A model generated the notes under the pieces. That model searched no databases and was not told the origin of the DNA. It worked only from the letters and a program-made list of their open reading frames with translations. From assembly GCF_003569005.1 (NCBI RefSeq), contig NZ_BCUR01000002.1, forward strand, positions 34,491 through 98,490: 64,000 nucleotides of DNA. Direction: 5' to 3'. Numbering within the stretch: position 1 is the first letter of the stretch; each line of letters starts with the position of its first letter. Position numbers and translations under genes: made by a program. Origin of the DNA: Vibrio superstes (GTDB lineage: Bacteria > Pseudomonadota > Gammaproteobacteria > Enterobacterales > Vibrionaceae). Shown here piece by piece: positions 19,202 to 30,475 of this stretch.

Positions 19202-22200
19202 TTATAGCTGGCTAATCATTACCTTCTTCTGCAAAAAGTCGAACGAGACTTGATAAGAGCCTGTTGCCTCTGGAGTAAACGCAACATTGCCTCCCATCTC
19301 AAAGATTGGCAGAGAATCCGCATCGGCAGAAACATCGGCAAATCCATGCTCGCACTGCCCCCAGTCACCGCAAGTCAATTTGAACTGATAGGCCTCACCT
19401 GCAGTAAGCTCTCCGGTAGTGAACAGCACTAGGCCATCTTGCTCACCAAAGGTCATTTTACGTTCTTCCGAATGATCCCAGTCACCAGAGATTGAACCAG
19501 GGATATACCACTCTTTATTCGCATAAGACTCAACAAGTCTGGCATCAAGAACAATAGGATTAGAGGTATCATTCGCGTCTAGCGCAAATTCATACATGCC
19601 GATCTCAGTAAAGTTAGATGGGCAGTCTTGACCGTCACAGCCCATTGCACTGCTCCAATCTCCAAGAGTGAACTTGTAGCCAGTATCAGCACTCAACCCT
19701 AGTTTTACACTGTACACACCAGCTGTCGCATAAGGCGTTTCGATACCAGCAGGATCCCATACCGCCTCGCCAAAGGCACCCGCGATGTAAACGGTTGATG
19801 CGCCAAAGGGTGGTAGGTCTTGATCTTTCTCTGCGATTGGTAAGCCCGCACCTTGCGCGCCATACTGAGGCTGAACAAACACAGCGGTTGTTAGTGCAGG
19901 TACAGAGAAAGTCCCTTCAGAGAAGGAAGTATCACGTACTATGTAGTCCGCAGAGTTAGCTTGAACCTCATGCAGTTGGAAGCCCATTGCATTATCAATC
20001 TCGAAGCTTTGTTCTTCCGCTGTCGCATTGATCATCACAACGACCGCATCAAGATTAGGGTCAAGGTCTTTACCCGCATAGAAACCATCATCAATAGACA
20101 TTACGATAAGGCCTTGCGTTTGTTCCTCGCCCACATTGCGGAAATCAACGCGCTTCATGACTTCTTGTTTCGAGTTAAGACGGAACAAGTTGCTTGAACT
20201 ACGAATCTTCAGCAACTCAATAAATTGCTGCTTGGCCAATTCAATGTCTTGAGTATCCGGTTCGTTAGTTGTGTCTGCAATGATCTCAGAAATTAATGCC
20301 CAGTTAGCACCATCTTTGTCTTCACGAGGCAGACCTACATTCCAGTTATTGTCAGAGCCATCAAACTTCACTCGGTTAAACCAATCACCAGAGTCATAAG
20401 AATCTCGCTGCATTGATTTAGAACGCAGTAGCTCAGAGCCCATATGGATGAATGGAATACCTTGTCCCATCATCACAGTAGAAATACCCACAGTTTGCAT
20501 ACGAGCACGTTCGTCAGAGTTGATTCCCGTCGCAGTTTTATAAGCATTGTTGTCCCAGAAGGTTTGGTTATCATGCTTAGAAACATACGAGATATTCTCT
20601 GAAGGGTACTCTGTGTAGCCTGCTGGTGCGCCGTTGTAATCAATACCTTTGCCGTTCTTGGTGGCGCCAGTGTAATCAACCATAACGTAGTCTGCTAAGT
20701 TACCCGCCATCCCCAAGCGCACAAGGTCTTGATTGTGCAATAGGTTGTTGGTTTCTTCTTCGCTCATGTCGCGACGCTCATTTGGATAAGCCGCATTAGC
20801 AAAGCCTTGGTTCTTACGTAAACCTGTACCATCGCCATCAAATGGGCTGCCACCACGTACCGCATCACGCAGGCGGTCAGAGAAGGTACCGATTTGTGTT
20901 CCCGCCATGTTCAATTGCGTTGCCTGAGTAAAGCGGGCGTTATTGGATACTTCACCAAAGTCCCAGCCTTCGCCGTAGAACAAGATATCAGGGCGAACCT
21001 TACGTACTTCTTCTAGCGCCTCAACCATAAGCTCTTTTGGCTGATGTCCCATCAAATCGAAACGGAAGCCATCAACGTTATAATCTTCCGCCCATGTCAC
21101 TAATGAGTCGATCATTAGCTTGCCCATCATGCGGTTTTCAGTGGCCGTATTGTCACAACATGTAGAGGTTTCTACGCCACCGGTGTTTACATTTAGACGG
21201 TGGTAATACCCAGGGACAATCTTGTCCAGTACTGATTTTTCATTCGTTCCAGAGGCATTGGTGTGGTTGTAGACCACATCCATAATCAGCTTGAGATCCA
21301 TCTCATGAGTCGCTTTCACCATCTCACGGAACTCAACGATTCGCGCTGTGCCTTCAGCACTGGTTGCGTAACTACCTTCTGGTACTGTGTAGTGGAATGG
21401 GTCATAGCCCCAGTTAAAACTGTCTAGATCACGCAAATCATTCATTAATAACTGCGCTTGGCCCGTTGTAGGATCATAGCCTTGCAACACGCTTTCAAGG
21501 GTTTGAGATGAGTCTTCTGTACCACACACTACTGCGCTTGGTCTTACCGTACAAAGCTCTCCTACCGTATCGTTGATATCTATAGTTTCAGCTTCATTGA
21601 CCGTTGCAATATCAAAGGCTGGTAAGATATGCAGCGTGGTTAAGCCAGCACCTTGCAGTTCTTTTAGGTGGCTGACTGACTCGCGCTCTGCTTCTGTAAG
21701 CGCTAGGTATTTGCCGTCCAGCTGCTGACTGCCTTGTGTATCACTAAAGCTAAAGTCTCTTAGGTGTGATTCATACAAGACATGATATTCATCCAAGTAC
21801 TGACCATCCTCTCCAACGGGAGTTTCGGGTCTTTCGTAGTTGTCCCAACCTTTAGGTTTCAGTTTCTTATCTTTCTTAAGGTCAACGACTTGAGAATAAG
21901 TAGAATTAGTAGAAACACTCAACGAGTATGGGTCGGTCACCATCACAGTTTCAATCTGCTTGGTGGTTGGATGGTAAACGGTAACCTCATAGCGGTAGTA
22001 CTTACCGACAACGCCATTCACTCGCTCAGATTCCCAAACACCTGTTTCTGGGTTCTCAACCAACTGAACACGCTTAGTCTGCTTTTTGACCTTATTATAG
22101 ATATGCAAGGTCACGTTTTGCGCCGTAGGAGCCCAAAGCTTGAATTCCGTTCTTGAGCCATTGACGATGGCACCCAGCTCTTCAGAAATGGCATTACCTG

Positions 22201-23080
22201 CATCTTCGTTTACGAATACGTCATCTAACACACCCGCTTTTTGCACTTCAGTCGCAGCCATGACTTTATCTTGACTATCGTAAGCGACTAATACGATTTG
22301 GCTTTTAAGGATACGAGCCAACTCTTTATCATCAACATCAATGTCTGTTGCTATCATGCCACTCAGGTGAGGAAAGCGTTGCTGTAGTTCAGAGCTAAGG
22401 TCACCGGTAATTGTCAGATCATGAGGTTGCCCACCAGTGATCTCATTACTTTCTTCATCTAATTTAATGTCATTGGCAGGAGAAAACCTAAGCTCGACGC
22501 GAGAAGCACTTGCGGCATCCTCCCAAGCAATAGTCTCTTTATCTAACCAGTGGGCTTTTTGGCCATCAATGGCAATTGGGCGTTCAGCTATAGGCTCATA
22601 GTAAAGCTGGCTAGAACCATGGAAACCAAAAATACTGCGGCTATCATCAAGCTGAGTTAACTGTGCTTTGTGGTTTGCGCTGCCAAAGCCTTTCTCATCG
22701 CCCTTATGCAAAATGAAGTTCATACACTCATGAGGATCGCTAGCATTCATGTCGACTTTAAAAATGTAGTACGCGCCATAAGTTTGGTTAAAGCCGTCTG
22801 CTAGATAGGGTTCATCCCAACTGGTTCCCGTTGAGTTAATGCCCATTGCTTCTAAATCAGTGCTGGTGCAACCTTCGCCATTCCAAAGGTGCATACCCCA
22901 ATCTTGGTACTCTCCCTCATCAGTAGTTCCTCGATTGTAATAGACAACAACCTCATCTTCAGATGGTACGTACAAATCTGAAGCAAAAGCCGCGTTAGTT
23001 TGCGCATGCCCCATCAAAAGAATTGACGTCACTAACATCGGCATCGTTGCCTTCGCCAGTGTATTTATTTTGAACTCCAT
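19202..23080 (-). CDS. pulA: secreted type I pullulanase, multi-domain
   Basis: 1292-residue exported debranching enzyme that cuts alpha-1,6 links in pullulan and related glucans. Order: signal peptide without a lipobox Cys; CBM41-type domain with DWGMHLWNGEGC; further N-terminal beta domain; CBM48-like domain (FKLWAPTAQNVTLHIYN); GH13 catalytic barrel with the pullulanase motif WGYDPFHYTVPEGSYA, region I DVVYNHT, region II GFRFDLMGH (nucleophile Asp), region III YGEGWDFGE (acid Glu) and region IV SKHDNQTFWD; a C-terminal beta domain; then two extra modules from about residue 1075 that each start near a GxF/GxW fold (VYIAGAFGEAVWDP, WYIPGSISGDWDH) and end the protein. ATG 23080 follows GGAAGG. 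No mal genes adjoin. Confidence 0.93.
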   Translation of the reverse strand: MEFKINTLAKATMPMLVTSILLMGHAQTNAAFASDLYVPSEDEVVVYYNRGTTDEGEYQDWGMHLWNGEGCTSTDLEAMGINSTGTSWDEPYLADGFNQTYGAYYIFKVDMNASDPHECMNFILHKGDEKGFGSANHKAQLTQLDDSRSIFGFHGSSQLYYEPIAERPIAIDGQKAHWLDKETIAWEDAASASRVELRFSPANDIKLDEESNEITGGQPHDLTITGDLSSELQQRFPHLSGMIATDIDVDDKELARILKSQIVLVAYDSQDKVMAATEVQKAGVLDDVFVNEDAGNAISEELGAIVNGSRTEFKLWAPTAQNVTLHIYNKVKKQTKRVQLVENPETGVWESERVNGVVGKYYRYEVTVYHPTTKQIETVMVTDPYSLSVSTNSTYSQVVDLKKDKKLKPKGWDNYERPETPVGEDGQYLDEYHVLYESHLRDFSFSDTQGSQQLDGKYLALTEAERESVSHLKELQGAGLTTLHILPAFDIATVNEAETIDINDTVGELCTVRPSAVVCGTEDSSQTLESVLQGYDPTTGQAQLLMNDLRDLDSFNWGYDPFHYTVPEGSYATSAEGTARIVEFREMVKATHEMDLKLIMDVVYNHTNASGTNEKSVLDKIVPGYYHRLNVNTGGVETSTCCDNTATENRMMGKLMIDSLVTWAEDYNVDGFRFDLMGHQPKELMVEALEEVRKVRPDILFYGEGWDFGEVSNNARFTQATQLNMAGTQIGTFSDRLRDAVRGGSPFDGDGTGLRKNQGFANAAYPNERRDMSEEETNNLLHNQDLVRLGMAGNLADYVMVDYTGATKNGKGIDYNGAPAGYTEYPSENISYVSKHDNQTFWDNNAYKTATGINSDERARMQTVGISTVMMGQGIPFIHMGSELLRSKSMQRDSYDSGDWFNRVKFDGSDNNWNVGLPREDKDGANWALISEIIADTTNEPDTQDIELAKQQFIELLKIRSSSNLFRLNSKQEVMKRVDFRNVGEEQTQGLIVMSIDDGFYAGKDLDPNLDAVVVMINATAEEQSFEIDNAMGFQLHEVQANSADYIVRDTSFSEGTFSVPALTTAVFVQPQYGAQGAGLPIAEKDQDLPPFGASTVYIAGAFGEAVWDPAGIETPYATAGVYSVKLGLSADTGYKFTLGDWSSAMGCDGQDCPSNFTEIGMYEFALDANDTSNPIVLDARLVESYANKEWYIPGSISGDWDHSEERKMTFGEQDGLVLFTTGELTAGEAYQFKLTCGDWGQCEHGFADVSADADSLPIFEMGGNVAFTPEATGSYQVSFDFLQKKVMISQL

Positions 23081-23396
23081 AATCCCTTCCACTAGTTAAT
23101 AAAAACATTAGACCGAAGACGACTCCTTACTACTCTTCGTCATTTGGTCGAACAACATAGTAGAAACAATCGATAACTACAGAGTGTGATCGATACTTTA
23201 AAAGTTCTTTATAAACAAGTAGATAAGAATAACTGCAGTAAGTATCACGGATTGCATATCTACAAAACCGCGTCAGGATCATGATTTGTACGCTGAGCTT
23301 CTACTCCTAAAATTAAACCGTACTACGCCACTAAACTACGCCTCTTGATAGATATTCTGTATAGATCAGGCAAAAACCATAACTGACGGAAATCAA
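23081..23396. other. non-coding region upstream of pulA
   Basis: No gene seen between the pulA start and the groEL terminator. It should carry the pulA promoter and leader on the minus strand. An imperfect dyad lies close to the start (23111-23122 with 23137-23149, GACC...ACGA against TCGT...GGTC). I found no convincing MalT box. Confidence 0.5.
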
Positions 23397-23399
23397 AGC

Positions 23400-23430
23400 A
23401 AAAAAAAACGAGAGCCGAAGCTCTCGTTTT
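23400..23430 (-). terminator. groEL terminator
   Basis: AAAACGAGAGC and GCTCTCGTTTT form an 11-bp stem with a CGAA loop; on the minus strand it is followed by a run of T. Confidence 0.93.
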
Positions 23431-23453
23431 CTAATTATCGGTATTTGATGTAA

Positions 23454-25121
<1,668 letters not shown>

Positions 25122-25155
25122 CTATTTTTTAGTTGTTGATTCAGATAATGGTTAC

Positions 25156-25446
25156 TTATTCAACAATCGCCATAATGTCGTTTTCAGACATGATAAGCAC
25201 TTCTTTGCCATCAATCTTTTCAGTCTTAGTGCCGTAACCTTCAGCGAAGATCACAGTGTCACCAACTTGAACGTCTAGAGGTTGAACGCTGCCATTCTCT
25301 AGGATGCGACCCTTACCGACAGCTAGGATTTTACCGCGAGTAGATTTCTCAGCAGCAGAACCAGTTAGTACGATGCCGCCAGCAGATTTTGATTCAACTT
25401 CTTGACGCTCAACGATAACTCGATCATGTAATGGACGAATATTCAT
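25156..25446 (-). CDS. groS: co-chaperonin GroES
   Basis: 96-residue lid protein of the GroEL chamber. The family N-terminus [16 protein letters not shown] and the mobile-loop segment [15 protein letters not shown] are clear; it ends in [11 protein letters not shown]. First gene of groSL; TTAGGAGAATC upstream includes a good ribosome site. A heat-shock-type promoter lies 65-100 bp upstream. Confidence 0.98.
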   Translation of the reverse strand: MNIRPLHDRVIVERQEVESKSAGGIVLTGSAAEKSTRGKILAVGKGRILENGSVQPLDVQVGDTVIFAEGYGTKTEKIDGKEVLIMSENDIMAIVE

Positions 25447-25511
25447 CGATTGATTCTCCTAATGTGTTTTTCCAACGAATGATAAAATGCCGTTTCTTGG
25501 CTAGTGAAGAA

Positions 25512-25543
25512 TATGTTGGGGGCAATCCCTATGATCCCAAGGG
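25512..25543 (-). promoter_or_regulatory. candidate sigma-32 promoter of groSL
   Basis: On the minus strand CCTTGGGA (-35 region, consensus CTTGAAA) is followed after about 12 nt by CCCCCAACAT (-10 region, consensus CCCCATnT). Heat-shock control of groESL by sigma-32 is established in gammaproteobacteria; the site here is a pattern match. Confidence 0.6.
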
Positions 25544-25673
25544 TGAGAGGCGAGTTTTTTACAAAAACTTCATATAAGTGTGCACTTAGTTTGCTTAGGC
25601 AGAATCTTGCTTCTCTGGTTGAATGTCTTGTAACAATGTATTCTTAACGCCCAACCAGAACGCTAGAGTTTCC

Positions 25674-27029
25674 ATGCAAGATAAACACGGCCTTTTAACT
25701 GCTCCTATCAACAAGGTTTTGCGTGAAATGACGCTACCTATGGTGCTGGGTATTGTTGCCATCTTGATGTTTAACCTCGTTGATACCTTCTTTATCTCCC
25801 TACTGGGCACCGAGGCGCTCGCAGCCATCAGTTTCACCTTTCCGGTTACCTTTGCCATGAACTGCATCACCATGGGGATTGGCATGGGATTGTCGACTCA
25901 CGTAGGTCGCTTTTTGGGTCAAAACCAACCTGAGCAAGCCGCTCGCTTTTCCAGTCATGGCATATTGCTCGCTATCGTTCTTGTCAGTATTGCTTCATTC
26001 ATCGGACTGCAGACTATAGACCCATTATTTACTCTGCTAGGCGCTGAACCCCAACTGCTGCCACTGATCGACCAATACATGTTCGTCTGGTACCTAACAG
26101 TGCCACTTCTGGTGATTCCAATGAGTGGTAATGCCGCCATACGAGCATGTGGTGATACCAAGACTCCCGCCAAGATTATGATTGGCGCTGGGTTGGTCAA
26201 CGGCATATTAGACCCCTTGCTGATATTTGGTATTGGCCCTTTCCCTGAGTTGGGTATCCAAGGTGCCGCCATTGCCAGTGGCATTAGCTGGCTCGCAGCA
26301 TTGATAGGGGCTTTCTATTTTCTAGTTGTTCAAGTGAAGTTGCTTGCTAAGCCTAAGCCGACACAACTACTAGGTGATTGGAAAAGCATTCTTCAAATCG
26401 GCACTCCTGCCGCTTTGTCTAACGCATTGAATCCATTGAGTGCCGCCATTTTGATGATGATACTTGCAAGCCATGGCACCGCTGCGGTGGCGGCGTATGG
26501 CGCGGCACAACGCATTGAATCATTACTGTTGATTGTACTAATGGCTCTTACCTCTGTGCTCACTCCGTTTATGGCTCAAAACCTAGGGGCGAATAATCAT
26601 GAGCGCAGCTTCAAAGCGCTGTTCATGTGCATGCGCTTTTCAATCCTATTTCAATTACTCATCTTCATTATGATGGTGCCACTTAGCGTCCCTTTCGCCA
26701 GCCTATTTAGTCAAGAAGAGAGCGTGCGTCATTTGCTATGGCTGTACTTAGTCTGCGTGCCAATTAGTTACGGATTTCAAGGGATCATCATGTTGCTGGT
26801 GAGCAGCTTAAATGCGATGCACAAGCCTATGCTAGCGTTTGTTTGGAGTTGCTTGCGTTTGTTCGTCTTTACCCTGCCATGTGCTTGGTTAGGCAGCCAA
26901 TGGTTTGGTATTACAGGGTTATTTGTAGGAGTAGCACTGGGCAATGTATTAGGGGGGATTTTCGGGTATTTGTATGCACTGATGCTTCGTCGTGACACCC
27001 TAAACGAAATAAGCCCAACCGTAGGCTGA
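25674..27029 (+). CDS. MATE family multidrug/sodium antiporter
   Basis: 451-residue inner-membrane transporter of the MATE family with about twelve helices in two repeats; family members export cationic drugs or metabolites with Na+ or H+. Family features are the early LREMTLPMVLGIVAILMFNLVDTFF-like helix, NAAIRACGDTKTPAKI and AYGAAQRIESL. The ATG at 25674 (MQDKHGLL) is preferred over 25623, which would add 17 residues without family similarity. Substrate unknown. Convergent with cysE. Confidence 0.88.
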   Translation: MQDKHGLLTAPINKVLREMTLPMVLGIVAILMFNLVDTFFISLLGTEALAAISFTFPVTFAMNCITMGIGMGLSTHVGRFLGQNQPEQAARFSSHGILLAIVLVSIASFIGLQTIDPLFTLLGAEPQLLPLIDQYMFVWYLTVPLLVIPMSGNAAIRACGDTKTPAKIMIGAGLVNGILDPLLIFGIGPFPELGIQGAAIASGISWLAALIGAFYFLVVQVKLLAKPKPTQLLGDWKSILQIGTPAALSNALNPLSAAILMMILASHGTAAVAAYGAAQRIESLLLIVLMALTSVLTPFMAQNLGANNHERSFKALFMCMRFSILFQLLIFIMMVPLSVPFASLFSQEESVRHLLWLYLVCVPISYGFQGIIMLLVSSLNAMHKPMLAFVWSCLRLFVFTLPCAWLGSQWFGITGLFVGVALGNVLGGIFGYLYALMLRRDTLNEISPTVG

Positions 27030-27036
27030 GCTTATT
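27008..27036. terminator. weak hairpin at the MATE gene stop
   Basis: AATAAGC (27008-27014) and GCTTATT (27030-27036) pair around an inner CC...GG stem, covering the stop codon. No long T-run follows, so termination efficiency is uncertain. Confidence 0.4.
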
Positions 27037-27063
27037 GTTAACGTATTGCTGTTATGCTGAAAG

Positions 27064-27885
27064 CTAAATACCGTCACCACCAATAAAGCTCTGAGAGCGA
27101 CCATTAAAATTTTGGTCCATATCTTCTGAAGGCTTATCGGATTTAGGCTTACCGGTCACTTTTGCTGGCACGCCCGCCACAGTAGTATGTGGGGCTACAG
27201 GTTGCAGTACCACCGAGCATGAGCCAATCTTAGCGCCCTCGCCTACTTCAATATTACCCAGTACCTTAGCACCCGCGCCAATCATTACACCTTCACGAAT
27301 TTTCGGGTGACGATCACCGCTTTCTTTACCCGTACCGCCTAAGGTAACATCCTGCAAAATTGAGACATCATCATCGACAACCGCCGTCTCACCTATGACG
27401 ATGCCCGTTGCGTGATCGAGCATTATTGCTTTACCGATTTTAGCCGCTGGGTGAATATCCACTTGGCAAGCAACCGAGATCTGATTCTGTAAATAAGTGG
27501 CTAGGGCCTTTCTGCCTTGCTTCCACAACCAGTTTGCTATGCGATAGCCTTGCAGTGCATGATAGCCCTTCAAGTACAGCAAAGGCGCTGAATACATGGC
27601 AACAGCAGGGTCACGATTTACCGTTGCGCAGATATCGCAGGCCGCTGAATCGGTAATGCTTGGGTCGGCGGCAAGCGCCTCTTCAATCACATCACGAACA
27701 CCCATGGCCGGCATGGATGCTGTCTTTAGTTTATTGGCGAGAATATAGCTGAGCGCTGCCGCAAAGCTATCGTGATTTATGATGGTAGCGTGATAAAAAC
27801 TGGCCAGCATCGGCTCTTGATCAGCTTGCTCTCTAGCCTCTTTAACGATGCATTCCCACACCGAATTAGATTCACACTTGTCCAT
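27064..27885 (-). CDS. cysE: serine O-acetyltransferase
   Basis: 273-residue enzyme that acetylates serine as the first step of cysteine synthesis. An N-terminal helical domain is followed by a left-handed beta helix of hexapeptide repeats, with the conserved DHATGIVIGETA and GGTGKESGDRHPKI segments. The C-terminal tail (ending GGDGI) ends in Ile like E. coli CysE, the residue needed for complex with CysK. The ATG at 27885 follows AAAGGA; a TTG one codon earlier is unnecessary. Follows gpsA by 23 bp, forming an operon. Confidence 0.96.
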   Translation of the reverse strand: MDKCESNSVWECIVKEAREQADQEPMLASFYHATIINHDSFAAALSYILANKLKTASMPAMGVRDVIEEALAADPSITDSAACDICATVNRDPAVAMYSAPLLYLKGYHALQGYRIANWLWKQGRKALATYLQNQISVACQVDIHPAAKIGKAIMLDHATGIVIGETAVVDDDVSILQDVTLGGTGKESGDRHPKIREGVMIGAGAKVLGNIEVGEGAKIGSCSVVLQPVAPHTTVAGVPAKVTGKPKSDKPSEDMDQNFNGRSQSFIGGDGI

Positions 27886-27908
27886 CAAAAAATCCTTTGT
27901 AATTAATG

Positions 27909-28934
27909 TTATCGTTCTGCTTTCTTGTCGCGAGCCAGTAGGTCTTGAGCGGCTTCTCTTGCATCTTTATCTTGATAAAGCACCTGATAGATTTGGTCAA
28001 CAATTGGCATTTCAACCCCTTCGCGACCGGCTAGCATCCACACTTCTTTAGTGTTTCGATAACCCTCAACAACCTGGCCAATCTCTTGTTGAGCGGTATC
28101 TACGTCTTGGCCTTTACCTAACGCTAGTCCAAAACGACGATTTCGCGACTGGTTATCGGTACACGTCAGAACCAAATCACCCAGTCCCGCCATCCCCATA
28201 AAGGTCTCAGGCTTAGCACCAAGAGCGGCACCTAGGCGTGTCATCTCAGCAAGACCACGAGTGATCAATGCAGTACGAGCATTGGCACCAAAACCTATAC
28301 CGTCAGACATACCAGCACCGATAGCGATAACGTTTTTCACCGCTCCGCCTAGTTGCATACCAATGAAGTCATCATTGGCGTATACACGGAATGATTTGCT
28401 GCAGTGGATCTTCTCTTGAAGTTCAGTGGCAAAGCTTGGGTCAGATGAGGCTACCGCAATAGCGGTTGGCATCCCCATAGCCAGTTCTTTAGCAAACGTA
28501 GGGCCAGACAACACAGCTAATGGGTAATCACTGCCTAGCTTATCTTGAGCGACATCTTTTAATAGGCGACCCGTTTCTGGCTCTAAGCCTTTGGTTGCCC
28601 AGCAAATGCGGCTATCGACTTTTAGATAAGGTTTTAGGCTATCAAGCACAATGCCAAACACATGGCTTGGCACGACCACCAACATGTCGCGGCTCGCTGC
28701 GACGGCTTTATCAAGGTCACACTCAACAATCAACGAATCAGGAAAAGGAATGTCTGGCAGGAACTCTTTGTTCATTCTGTCTGCTTGAAGCTGCTGCATG
28801 TGCTCTTTTTCATGACCCCAGATGACAACCTTAGCGCCATTACGGGCTAGAGAGATCGCAAGTGAGGTGCCGTAAGAACCTGCACCAATTACCGTCATTG
28901 ATACATCTTTTAGGTCACAATTTGATGCTGCCAT
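27909..28934 (-). CDS. gpsA: glycerol-3-phosphate dehydrogenase [NAD(P)+]
   Basis: 341-residue cytoplasmic enzyme that makes sn-glycerol-3-phosphate from dihydroxyacetone phosphate for phospholipids. The N-terminal Rossmann motif is [12 protein letters not shown]; the catalytic Lys region is [21 protein letters not shown] with [18 protein letters not shown] follows. Upstream of cysE and downstream of secB, with a terminator-like hairpin between secB and gpsA, so gpsA-cysE may have its own promoter. Confidence 0.97.
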   Translation of the reverse strand: MAASNCDLKDVSMTVIGAGSYGTSLAISLARNGAKVVIWGHEKEHMQQLQADRMNKEFLPDIPFPDSLIVECDLDKAVAASRDMLVVVPSHVFGIVLDSLKPYLKVDSRICWATKGLEPETGRLLKDVAQDKLGSDYPLAVLSGPTFAKELAMGMPTAIAVASSDPSFATELQEKIHCSKSFRVYANDDFIGMQLGGAVKNVIAIGAGMSDGIGFGANARTALITRGLAEMTRLGAALGAKPETFMGMAGLGDLVLTCTDNQSRNRRFGLALGKGQDVDTAQQEIGQVVEGYRNTKEVWMLAGREGVEMPIVDQIYQVLYQDKDAREAAQDLLARDKKAER

Positions 28935-29014
28935 ATTTCAATCCATTCATGCGTTATAGAAGGTCTAGTAGCTTTACCTTGGAAAGGCTACTGATCTTGA
29001 AAGATAGTATAAAT

Positions 29015-29061
29015 AAAAAATGCACAGCGCATCAGATAATTAGATGCAGTGTGCACTTTTA
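29015..29061 (-). terminator. hairpin between secB and gpsA
   Basis: TGCACA..GCATC (29021-29032) pairs with GATGC..TGTGCA (29043-29055) with one small internal loop. On the minus strand a T-run (ATTTTTTATTT) follows. It should end secB transcripts at least partly. Confidence 0.7.
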
Positions 29062-29105
29062 TTTGCCGAAAAATTCAATCAATGAAGATTGAGTTTGTCG
29101 CTTAA

Positions 29106-29582
29106 TTAAGCGTCAGCTTGTGGCTGTTGCTCTTGCTGCTGTTGGCTCTGTAGGTAGTTCATGAACAATGCGTCAAAGTTAACTGGCGCAAGGTTCAGTT
29201 GAGGGAACGTACCCTTAACCACTAGGCTTGAGATAGTTTCACGAGCGTATGGGAATAGGATGTTAGGGCAGAATGCACCTAGGCAATGCGCTAGTTGGCC
29301 TTGCTCCATTTTCTCTGCAGAGAAGATACCCGCTTGTTGAATTTCACATAGGAAAGCTGTTTCGTCAGCATTCTTAACTGTCACAGTAAGACGAAGAACT
29401 ACTTCGTATACGCCTTCACCTAGTTGAGCACTTTTAGTGTCTAGGTCAAGGTTAACATCTGGTTGCCATTCTTTCTGGAACATAGAAGGAGAGCTTGGCG
29501 CTTCGAAAGAAAGGTCTTTCAAGAAGATGCGTTGGATAGTGAAGTTCTGTTGTGGCGCCTGAGTTGCTGCTGCATCAGTCAT
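29106..29582 (-). CDS. secB: protein-export chaperone SecB
   Basis: 158-residue tetrameric chaperone that keeps preproteins unfolded and hands them to SecA. Family core segments are [17 protein letters not shown] and [11 protein letters not shown]; the C-terminal tail is Gln-rich. It follows the rhodanese gene yibN by 66 bp. In E. coli grxC lies between those two; it is absent here. Confidence 0.97.
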   Translation of the reverse strand: MTDAAATQAPQQNFTIQRIFLKDLSFEAPSSPSMFQKEWQPDVNLDLDTKSAQLGEGVYEVVLRLTVTVKNADETAFLCEIQQAGIFSAEKMEQGQLAHCLGAFCPNILFPYARETISSLVVKGTFPQLNLAPVNFDALFMNYLQSQQQQEQQPQADA

Positions 29583-29648
29583 TATTTTTATTCCTTAAAA
29601 TTTGTCTATTTCTGTGATGGACACGAATTATCGCATCCAATCATTACA

Positions 29649-30119
29649 TTATTCAGTCAACGCTTTCTGCTTTTTCTTGCGTGGCTCTTTTTTAGCGCGC
29701 ACTAGAGGCAGATTTGCATCGCTCCAAGAAGTCAAACCGTGTTTCAGCACGAAAACTTTTTCAAAGCCAGCTTTCGCTAGCAGGTTTGCATTGTCGACAG
29801 CAGTTTGACCTGTCTTACATACAACAATGATTGGGTCACTTTTCTTGTTTTCAAGCGATCCAAAAGAACCGTCTTTGATCTCTGAAGGCAAAATGTGAAC
29901 TGAGTCAGTAATATGCCCTTTTTTGAACTCATCCTTGGTACGAACATCCACAACCACGCCGTTTTCACGGTTGATTAGTAGCGTCATAGCCTGAGTATCA
30001 ACTTCTTTATACCCTGCAGTAGAAGACTTGATGATATTCATCACTAAGGCCACGATAAGACCAGCCCAAACTACAGACAGAATCATGTTCTGCTGAACGA
30101 AATCGAAAATTTCTTGCAT
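29649..30119 (-). CDS. yibN: membrane-anchored rhodanese-like protein YibN
   Basis: 156-residue protein with one N-terminal membrane helix (MILSVVWAGLIVALVMNII) and a rhodanese domain. The active-site Cys is in VVCKTGQTAVDNA, about residue 100; DVRTKDEFKKGHI is the family motif. The C-terminus is very basic. Sulfur-transfer activity is plausible, but the real substrate in the secB-gpsA-cysE neighbourhood is not known. Confidence 0.88.
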   Translation of the reverse strand: MQEIFDFVQQNMILSVVWAGLIVALVMNIIKSSTAGYKEVDTQAMTLLINRENGVVVDVRTKDEFKKGHITDSVHILPSEIKDGSFGSLENKKSDPIIVVCKTGQTAVDNANLLAKAGFEKVFVLKHGLTSWSDANLPLVRAKKEPRKKKQKALTE

Positions 30120-30475
30120 CGTCGGATACTCTTTTTTAATTCATAAAGCCAAAATTTTAACGCGCAGTATACCATCACAGGCGCAGGATGCGAGAAAGAG
30201 CCTAAGGTGATCCCTTTTTAAAAAGGAAACCTAGATCACGAATACGGCACTATTCACTCAAAGGTTCTAATATTGAAACCTGAATGCAACCTAAATGATC
30301 GTAAATCCAAACCTTTTTTGAAATTTAGTTACTCATATTGTATAAATTTCAATCTTACTGCCCAATTCAAAGCCGAGATCGATAAATTAATTTGATCTTA
30401 AACGCCTTCAATTAGGGTATTCTGTAGTAAAATTACGCTAATTAAAGCTACTGAAAATTAAAACGAGGCCAAACT
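30120..30475. other. divergent intergenic region, yibN/gpmI
   Basis: 356 bp without a gene. It must hold the yibN and gpmI promoters. The visible structure is a perfect 14-bp palindrome CCTTTTTAAAAAGG (30213-30226) bracketed by GTGATC (30207-30212) and GATCAC (30234-30239). The gpmI-proximal part is AT-rich. Confidence 0.5.

Noticed and set aside
23260..23390. Possible tRNA remnant or MalT box upstream of pulA
   Set aside because: Parts of the minus strand look vaguely tRNA-like and GGAGTAG resembles half a MalT box, but no cloverleaf forms and the MalT core GGA(T/G)GA is absent.
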